A stretch of DNA of 8,043 bases from Caulobacteraceae bacterium (GTDB lineage: Bacteria > Pseudomonadota > Alphaproteobacteria > Caulobacterales > Caulobacteraceae): NCBI GenBank assembly GCA_947452665.1, contig CANGEH010000090.1:1-8043 (forward strand), written 5' to 3'. Shown here piece after piece: positions 1 through 4,888 of this stretch. The notes under the pieces were generated by a model. It did no database searches, was not told the DNA's origin, and saw only the letters and a list, made by a program, of their open reading frames with translations. The position numbers and the translations under genes were made by a program. Within the stretch, counting starts at the first letter, position 1, and every line of letters starts with the position of its first letter.

Positions 1-1107
1 ATTGCCGCGACCGGCCTTTTCACCCCGCCCCATTCGATTTCCAATGATGAGCTGGTCTCCAGCTTCAATACCTATGTCGAAAATTTTAATCAGGCGAATG
101 CCGAAGCGATCGCGGCGGGTGAGGTAGAGGCCCTAGCCCCCTCCTCGCCTGAATTTGTGCAAAAGGCCTCTGGCATTCAGTCGCGCTTTGTCATGAATAA
201 GGACGGCATTATTGACCCGGCGATTATGCGCCCGGTCCTGCCGGAACGGTCTAATGAAGACCTATCCATCCTAGCCGAAATGGCGGTTGCCGCGGCACGC
301 CAAGCCATCGAGGCCTGGGGCAAGCCGGTCAGCGAAATTGGGGCTGTGCTTTGCGCCTGCTCGAATATGCAGCGCGCCTATCCGGCCATGGCGGTTGAGA
401 TTCAAAATGCCCTGGGCATTGAGGGCTTTGGCTTTGACATGAATGTCGCCTGCTCTTCGGCCACATTTGGGCTCAAGACCGCCGCTGACTTTATCGCCTC
501 GGGCTCGGCCAAGGCGGTCTTGATGGTCAATCCAGAAGTCTGTTCCGGTCACCTGAACTTCAAGGACCGCGACAGCCATTTCATTTTTGGCGATGTCGCC
601 ACGGCTGTGATTATTGAGGCCGAGGATCAAGCCGGTCCCGGCGGCTGGGACATTCTGGGCACACGCCTAAAGACGGTGTTTTCCAATAATATCCGCAATA
701 ATTTCGGCTTTTTGAACAATGCCGCGCCCGAGGGCATAGGCGCGCCCGACAAGCTGTTTATCCAGCAAGGCCGCAAGGTGTTTAAGGATGTGGTGCCCAT
801 GGTCGCCGAAATGATTGTCGACCATGCTGCTGAGCTTGGGCTGGAGCGTTCGGCGCTTAAGCGGCTTTGGCTGCATCAGGCCAATATCAATATGAATGAC
901 ATGATTGGCCGCAAGGTCTTGGGCCGCGACCCAAGCCCGGAAGAAAACGTCATTGTGCTGGATACCTATGCCAATACGTCCTCGGCTGGATCGATCATCG
1001 CCTTCCATCTGCACAATAGCGGCTTTAAGGCGGGCGAGACCGGCCTGATCTGCAGCTTTGGCGCGGGCTATTCGGCAGGCACTGTGTTTGTGCGCAAGCG
1101 GGGCTAG
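1..1107 (+). CDS. Beta-ketoacyl-ACP synthase III family protein (FabH-like), 5' end cut by window
   Basis: A condensing enzyme of the thiolase fold, expected to join an acyl-CoA (or acyl-ACP) starter to malonyl-ACP in the cytosol in fatty acid or related synthesis. The frame is open from base 1, giving 368 codons, and the first residues read IAATGLFTPPHSISNDEL. That is the usual start of this long FabH-like subfamily (about 370 residues, versus about 320 for classical FabH), so only a handful of residues are missing. A GTG at 157 is internal, not the start. The catalytic triad is visible: Cys151 in NVACSSATFG, His292 in WLHQAN and Asn325 in YANTSSAG (numbered from base 1). The C-terminus SFGAGYSAGTVFV is the typical glycine-rich end. 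The YANTSSAG motif differs from the GNTSAAS-like motif of housekeeping FabH. The family resembles the Pseudomonas PA3286-type enzyme, which draws on medium-chain acyl-CoA from beta-oxidation; that substrate is inference. It converges on the exporter gene downstream. Confidence 0.9.
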   Translation: MAATGLFTPPHSISNDELVSSFNTYVENFNQANAEAIAAGEVEALAPSSPEFVQKASGIQSRFVMNKDGIIDPAIMRPVLPERSNEDLSILAEMAVAAARQAIEAWGKPVSEIGAVLCACSNMQRAYPAMAVEIQNALGIEGFGFDMNVACSSATFGLKTAADFIASGSAKAVLMVNPEVCSGHLNFKDRDSHFIFGDVATAVIIEAEDQAGPGGWDILGTRLKTVFSNNIRNNFGFLNNAAPEGIGAPDKLFIQQGRKVFKDVVPMVAEMIVDHAAELGLERSALKRLWLHQANINMNDMIGRKVLGRDPSPEENVIVLDTYANTSSAGSIIAFHLHNSGFKAGETGLICSFGAGYSAGTVFVRKRG

Positions 1108-2018
1108 GCCCGGGTTAGGCCCTGACGCAGGGTCGGCCAGGCGACATTGACCGCTAGGCCCAGCATGACCAGGCCCGCTGCCGCCAACTTCCAGCCGGGC
1201 ATGGCCTCGCCCAGCACCAGATTGGCGGCCAACATGCCAAATACGGGCACCAAAAGAGCCATGGGCGTGATGGATGCGGCGGGGTGGCGGGCCAAGAGCC
1301 AGCCCCAAACACTATAGCCAAACAGGCTATTGCCCACCGATTGCCAGGCCACCGCCGACCAGGTCGCGCCATCAGCGATCTGGACCGCATGCACCATGGC
1401 AGGCAAACCCTCTAGCGTCAGGGACAAGATCACCAGCGGCGGGATCGAGAACAGGCTGGCCCAGCAGACATAGCCCAGCATATCCGCGCCCGGATCGCGC
1501 CTGGCGGTGATATTGCCACCCGCCCAGCTCATTGAGGCAATAAAGGTCAGGACCAGGCCCAAGGGTGTCACAGTCTTGGCATCGGCATGGGCAATAATGA
1601 CGCCGATCCCGGCGGCGGCAATCAGAAGTGCAATGACCTGATAGGGCTTAACCCGCTCGCCGCTTATGACCATGGACAGGCCAATGGTGAAGAAGACCTG
1701 GGTCTGCATCAGCAAGGAGGCCAGGCCCGGCGCGATCTGACCATTCATGGCGATATAGAGAATGCCAAATTGGCCAAGCCCAATCAGAATCCCGTAGGTC
1801 GCAAGTCGCGACCAGACGACATTGGGTTTTTTGATGAAAAATACCGCCGGAAAAGCGACGAAAAAGAACCGCAAACTGGCAAATAGCAGCGGCGGCAGGT
1901 GGGCGAGCGCCACCTTGATCACCGCAAAATTACTGCCCCAGACCGCGACCACGGCCAGAGCCAAGGCCAGATGGGTTAGGGGCAGGGTTTGGCTCGGTTT
2001 CGCTGTTAAGGTCGTCAT
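1104..2018 (-). CDS. eamA: EamA-family (DMT superfamily) metabolite exporter, similar to E. coli EamA/YdeD
   Basis: An inner-membrane drug/metabolite transporter of 304 residues, close to the family length of about 300. It has about ten predicted hydrophobic segments arranged as two EamA repeats (roughly residues 15-145 and 150-295). The resemblance to E. coli EamA (O-acetylserine/cysteine exporter) is clear by eye: VWGSNFAVIKVAL near residue 26, GLASLLMQTQVFFT near 98, GER at 120, SWAGGNI near 164 and LLVPVFGMLAA near 255. The substrate is therefore probably cysteine-pathway compounds, but DMT specificity is hard to predict. The ATG at 2016-2018 fits the family N-terminus, and no better start is near. 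The base just upstream of the start belongs to a palindromic repeat whose end (GGAGGGGG on the sense strand) is the only Shine-Dalgarno-like sequence at a workable distance. Its TAG stop overlaps the stop of the convergent ketoacyl synthase by four bases. Confidence 0.88.
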   Translation of the reverse strand: MTTLTAKPSQTLPLTHLALALAVVAVWGSNFAVIKVALAHLPPLLFASLRFFFVAFPAVFFIKKPNVVWSRLATYGILIGLGQFGILYIAMNGQIAPGLASLLMQTQVFFTIGLSMVISGERVKPYQVIALLIAAAGIGVIIAHADAKTVTPLGLVLTFIASMSWAGGNITARRDPGADMLGYVCWASLFSIPPLVILSLTLEGLPAMVHAVQIADGATWSAVAWQSVGNSLFGYSVWGWLLARHPAASITPMALLVPVFGMLAANLVLGEAMPGWKLAAAGLVMLGLAVNVAWPTLRQGLTRA

Positions 2019-2027
2019 GCCTTCAGG

Positions 2028-2130
2028 CCCCCTCCACCGCTTCGCGGTCCCCCTCCCCCAGAGGGGGAGGATTTAAATACGTTCAATCTTCCCCCTTTGG
2101 GGGAAGTACCGGCGAAGCCGGGGATGGGGG
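2028..2130. repeat. Full palindromic repeat element, intergenic copy (copy A)
   Basis: A 103-bp element built from four short hairpins, each with a three-base loop: ACCGC-TTC-GCGGT (2036-2048), CCTCCCCC-AGA-GGGGGAGG (2052-2070), CTTCCCCC-TTT-GGGGGAAG (2088-2106) and CCGGC-GAA-GCCGG (2109-2121). The ends CCCCCTCC and GATGGGGG are imperfect inverted repeats, so the whole element is a long imperfect palindrome centred on an AT-rich spacer (about 2071-2087). It aligns without gaps to the copy at 5700-5802, with 90 of 103 positions identical by hand count. Eight of the 13 differences fall in the spacer and three in hairpin loops; no stem is broken. It is probably a non-autonomous repeat of the REP/MITE/palindromic-unit kind. 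No target-site duplication is visible. Confidence 0.88.
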
Positions 2131-2149
2131 CAGCGCCGGTGCTGCCCCC
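2126..2149. repeat. Linking hairpin between full and half repeat
   Basis: GGGGGCAGC (2126-2134) and GCTGCCCCC (2141-2149) form a perfect 9-bp stem around a six-base loop, GCCGGT. The five terminal G bases of the full element pair with the first five C bases of the half element. The stem therefore joins the two units head to tail and may act as one RNA structure in the ppdK-eamA transcript. There is no U-tract on either side, so it is not a standard intrinsic terminator. Paused transcription or protection of the ppdK mRNA 3' end is possible but unproven. Confidence 0.65.
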
Positions 2150-2191
2150 GCCACCCCTTCGGGGCTCCCCTCCCCCACGGGGGGAAGGATT
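2145..2191. repeat. Half palindromic repeat element (copy C)
   Basis: This stretch matches the first 47 positions of the full element and then stops. The first 32 bases align without gaps to copies A and B at 27 positions. One stem pair has switched from G-C to C-G on both sides, so ACCGC-TTC-GCGGT has become ACCCC-TTC-GGGGC with the pairing retained. The second hairpin, TCCCCC-ACG-GGGGGA, follows, then an AAGGATT tail like the ATTT border of the full copies. The AT-rich spacer and the right half are missing. It lies immediately downstream of the ppdK stop codon. Confidence 0.7.
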
Positions 2192-2194
2192 AGT

Positions 2195-4876
2195 TTAGCG
2201 CTGGCTTAGCGCTGCTTGCGCCGCCGCCAGACGCGCGATCGGCACGCGATAGGGCGAGCAGGACACGTAATCTAGGCCAACGCTTTCGCAAAACGCGATT
2301 GAGGCCGGATCGCCGCCGTGTTCGCCGCAAATGCCCAGCTTGACATCGGGCCGCACAGCCCGGCCGCGCTCGGTCGCAATCTTGATCAGGTCGCCAACGC
2401 CTTCTTGGTCAATGGTCACAAACGGGTCGCGCTCGAAAATGCCCTTGGCCAGATAGGCCTCCAAGAAGCGGCTACAGTCATCACGGCTAATGCCGAACGT
2501 AGTCTGGGTCAGGTCATTCGTGCCAAAGCTGAAGAATTCGGCGTTTTCGGCCAGGTCACCGGCCCGGATCGCGGCGCGGGGTAGTTCGATCATGGTGCCG
2601 ACCATGTATTGGATGGTCACGCCGCGCTCTTCCATCACAGCCTTGGCCGTGCGGTCGGTCAGTTTGCGCAAGTAAGTCATTTCCTCGCCCTTGCCGACCA
2701 AGGGGTGCATGATTTCGGGCACAGGCGCAGTGCCGGTCTTGGCGACATCGCAAGCGGCTTCAATAATGGCGCGCACCTGCATCTCATAGATTTCCGGATA
2801 GGAAATACCCAGGCGGCAGCCGCGATGGCCGAGCATGGGATTGGTTTCCTGCAATTCCTTGGCCCGGCGCAAGAGCTTTTGAGCATCGAGCCCGGTCGAC
2901 TCCGCAACCGCCCGGACATCCTCTTCATTGTGCGGCAAGAATTCATGTAAGGGCGGATCGAGCAGGCGGATGGTCACCGGCAGGCCGGCCATGATCGTGA
3001 ACAGCTGTGTGAAATCATTGCGCTGCATCGGCAAGATCTTGGCCAGGGCATGGCGACGGCCCGCCTCGTCATCGGCCAGGATCATTTCGCGCACAGCGGC
3101 GATACGGTCAGCATCAAAGAACATGTGTTCAGTGCGGCAAAGGCCAATGCCTTCCGCGCCAAATTGGCGAGCGGTCTGGGCATCGAGCGGCGTTTCGGCA
3201 TTGGCCCTTACCTTTAGACGCCTGACCTTATCGGCCCAAACCATTAGGGTGGCAAAGTCACCAGTCAGTTCCGGCTCGACCATCTTGACCGATCCGGCCA
3301 GGATTTCACCGCGCGAGCCGTCGATCGTGATCACCTCACCAGCCTTAAAGCTGCGGCCCCGGCACCGGAATTCTCCGACCTTGGGATCGATCTGCAATTC
3401 GCCGGCGCCCGAAACGCAAGGCCGTCCCATGCCGCGCGCCACCACAGCCGCATGGCTGGTCATACCGCCGCGCGCGGTAATAATGCCCCGCGCCGCATGC
3501 ATGCCGTGAATGTCTTCTGGGCTGGTCTCATCGCGCACCAAAATGACGGCCTCACCGGCATTGCCCAGGCGCTCAGCCTCTTCGGAATCAAATACGATCT
3601 TGCCAGTGGCCGCCCCGGGCGAGGCCGGAAGGCCTTGGGCCACCACATCGCGCACGGCACTGGGATCAATGGTTGGGTGCAAGAGCTGATCCAGCGCTGC
3701 GGGTTCAACCCGCATGATTGCCTCATCCTGGGTAATCGTACCGTCAGCGGCCATATCGACCGCGATTTTCAGCGCCGCCTTGGCAGTGCGTTTGCCATTG
3801 CGGGTTTGCAACATATAGAGCTGGCCGCGCTCGACCGTGAACTCAATGTCCTGCATGTCGCGGTAATGCCGCTCTAGCCGCTCGACCACGGATTTGAACT
3901 GGCCAAACACTTCGGGCATGGCCTCTTCCATGGAAAGGGCCTTTTCGCCCATTTCCTCGCGCGCAATCTTGGTCAGGCTTTGCGGCGTGCGGATACCGGC
4001 CACCACATCCTCGCCCTGGGCATTGATCAGAAACTCGCCATAGAGCCTGGCCTCGCCGGTCGAGGGATTGCGGGTAAAGGCAACGCCGGTGGCCGAGGTC
4101 TCGCCCATATTGCCAAATACCATGGACTGGATATTGACCGCGGTTCCCCAGCTTTCCGGGATGTCATGCATGCGCCGATAGAACTTGGCCCGCTCATTCA
4201 TCCAACTGGCAAAGACAGCGCCGACCGCGCCCCACAGCTGGGCTTCGGGGTCTTGCGGGAAGGGCTTGTCCAGCTCGCGCTCGACGGCGGCCTTATAATC
4301 GGCCACCACAGCCTCCCAGTCGCTGGCGGTCAGGGCGGTGTCGACCGTCACATCGAGCCGGTCCTTATGCTCGTCGAGGATTTCCTCGAACATATGGTGA
4401 TCCAGATCGAGCACCACATTGGAATACATCTGGATAAAGCGGCGATAGGAATCAAACGCAAAGCGCCGGTCACCCGACAGCTTGGCCAGGCCCTCGACCG
4501 TGGCGTCATTCAGGCCAAGATTGAGCACCGTATCCATCATGCCGGGCATGGAGGCGCGCGCGCCGGAGCGGACCGAAACCAGCAAAGGATTGGCCGCATC
4601 GCCAAACACCTTGCCGGTTAGGACCTCAACCTTTTTCAAGCCCGCCTTGACCTGTTCGGCTAGGGCATCGGGATAGGTCTGGGCATGACTGTAATAGTGA
4701 ACGCAGGCCTCAGTCGTGACCGTAAATCCCGGTGGCACGGGCAGGCCTAGCGCGCTCATCTCAGCCAGATTAGCGCCCTTGCCGCCCAAGAGGTCCTTCA
4801 TCTTGGCATCGCCATCGGCGCTGCCACCACCAAAACTATAGACCCAGCGGGTAAGGGTTGCGGTATCATTCGCCAT
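2195..4876 (-). CDS. ppdK: Pyruvate, phosphate dikinase (PPDK)
   Basis: A cytosolic enzyme converting pyruvate, ATP and phosphate to PEP, AMP and pyrophosphate, reversibly; it links pyruvate to gluconeogenesis or, in reverse, to glycolytic ATP gain. From the ATG at 4876 it is 893 residues, the normal bacterial size. The N-terminal ATP-grasp part shows LLGGKGANLAEM, VPPGF and VRSGARASMPGMMDT. The swivelling phosphohistidine domain shows GGMTSHAAVVARGMGRPC, with catalytic His475 and, two residues before it, Thr473, the position used by PDRP-type regulators. The C-terminal TIM-barrel shows GLCRTEH, GHRGCRLG, SFGTNDLTQ and the catalytic cysteine in ICGEHGGD (Cys850). No key residue is missing. 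A GTG at 4886-4888, in frame and overlapping the glyS stop, would add four residues. I prefer the ATG because GGTGA, a Shine-Dalgarno match, lies 8 bases before it. It sits directly behind glyS and is probably translationally coupled. Confidence 0.96.
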   Translation of the reverse strand: MANDTATLTRWVYSFGGGSADGDAKMKDLLGGKGANLAEMSALGLPVPPGFTVTTEACVHYYSHAQTYPDALAEQVKAGLKKVEVLTGKVFGDAANPLLVSVRSGARASMPGMMDTVLNLGLNDATVEGLAKLSGDRRFAFDSYRRFIQMYSNVVLDLDHHMFEEILDEHKDRLDVTVDTALTASDWEAVVADYKAAVERELDKPFPQDPEAQLWGAVGAVFASWMNERAKFYRRMHDIPESWGTAVNIQSMVFGNMGETSATGVAFTRNPSTGEARLYGEFLINAQGEDVVAGIRTPQSLTKIAREEMGEKALSMEEAMPEVFGQFKSVVERLERHYRDMQDIEFTVERGQLYMLQTRNGKRTAKAALKIAVDMAADGTITQDEAIMRVEPAALDQLLHPTIDPSAVRDVVAQGLPASPGAATGKIVFDSEEAERLGNAGEAVILVRDETSPEDIHGMHAARGIITARGGMTSHAAVVARGMGRPCVSGAGELQIDPKVGEFRCRGRSFKAGEVITIDGSRGEILAGSVKMVEPELTGDFATLMVWADKVRRLKVRANAETPLDAQTARQFGAEGIGLCRTEHMFFDADRIAAVREMILADDEAGRRHALAKILPMQRNDFTQLFTIMAGLPVTIRLLDPPLHEFLPHNEEDVRAVAESTGLDAQKLLRRAKELQETNPMLGHRGCRLGISYPEIYEMQVRAIIEAACDVAKTGTAPVPEIMHPLVGKGEEMTYLRKLTDRTAKAVMEERGVTIQYMVGTMIELPRAAIRAGDLAENAEFFSFGTNDLTQTTFGISRDDCSRFLEAYLAKGIFERDPFVTIDQEGVGDLIKIATERGRAVRPDVKLGICGEHGGDPASIAFCESVGLDYVSCSPYRVPIARLAAAQAALSQR

Positions 4877-4888
4877 GGTCAGTCTCAC
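4877..4888 (-). promoter_or_regulatory. glyS stop / ppdK start junction with ribosome binding site
   Basis: On the sense strand the junction reads GGGTGAGACTGACCATGG. The TGA of glyS (4885-4887) is embedded in GGTGA, a match to the anti-Shine-Dalgarno complement, and lies about 8 bases before the preferred ppdK ATG (4874-4876). The same bases offer a GTG (4886-4888) that overlaps the stop as GTGA. Either reading lets ribosomes finishing glyS restart on ppdK. The spacing favours the ATG. Confidence 0.55.

Larger units (their letters stand above)
2019..2194. other. Repeat-filled gap between ppdK and eamA
   Basis: This 176-bp gap has no credible gene. It is almost wholly made of one full palindromic element (2028-2130), a linking hairpin (2126-2149) and a half element (2145-2191). 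Only 9 bases separate the repeat from the eamA start codon, and about 3 bases separate it from the ppdK stop. No T-run follows any stem on either strand, so an intrinsic terminator is not supported. No room is left for an ordinary promoter outside the repeats, which suggests eamA is either read through from ppdK or started from within the repeat. Confidence 0.8.

Noticed and set aside
157..159. GTG as start of the ketoacyl synthase
   Set aside because: Codons from base 1 are open in the same frame and encode the conserved family N-terminus, so the gene starts before the window.
1118..1134. Hairpin near the convergent gene ends as a bidirectional terminator
   Set aside because: A stem of about 7 bp around an ACG loop can be drawn, but it includes a G-T pair, lies inside the exporter coding region and has no T-run on either side.
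667..1308. Long minus-strand open frame of 213 codons across the ketoacyl synthase and exporter 3' ends
   Set aside because: It is antisense to the FabH-like gene and out of frame with the exporter. It shows no recognisable domain and is rich in Gly, His, Ala and Arg as expected for a shadow of GC-rich coding sequence.
2028..2191. Repeat cluster as a rho-independent terminator for ppdK
   Set aside because: The stems are strong, but none is followed by a T-run on either strand. The second full copy lies in the middle of glyS, where termination would be harmful.
2028..2191. CRISPR array
   Set aside because: There are only one and a half units, internally palindromic, with no regular spacers and no cas genes.
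3980..4621. Plus-strand open frame of 213 codons opposite ppdK
   Set aside because: It lies entirely antisense to highly conserved PPDK sequence, with no known motif and no supporting ribosome binding site. It is a codon-bias shadow, like the other plus-strand frames opposite ppdK, glyS and glyQ.
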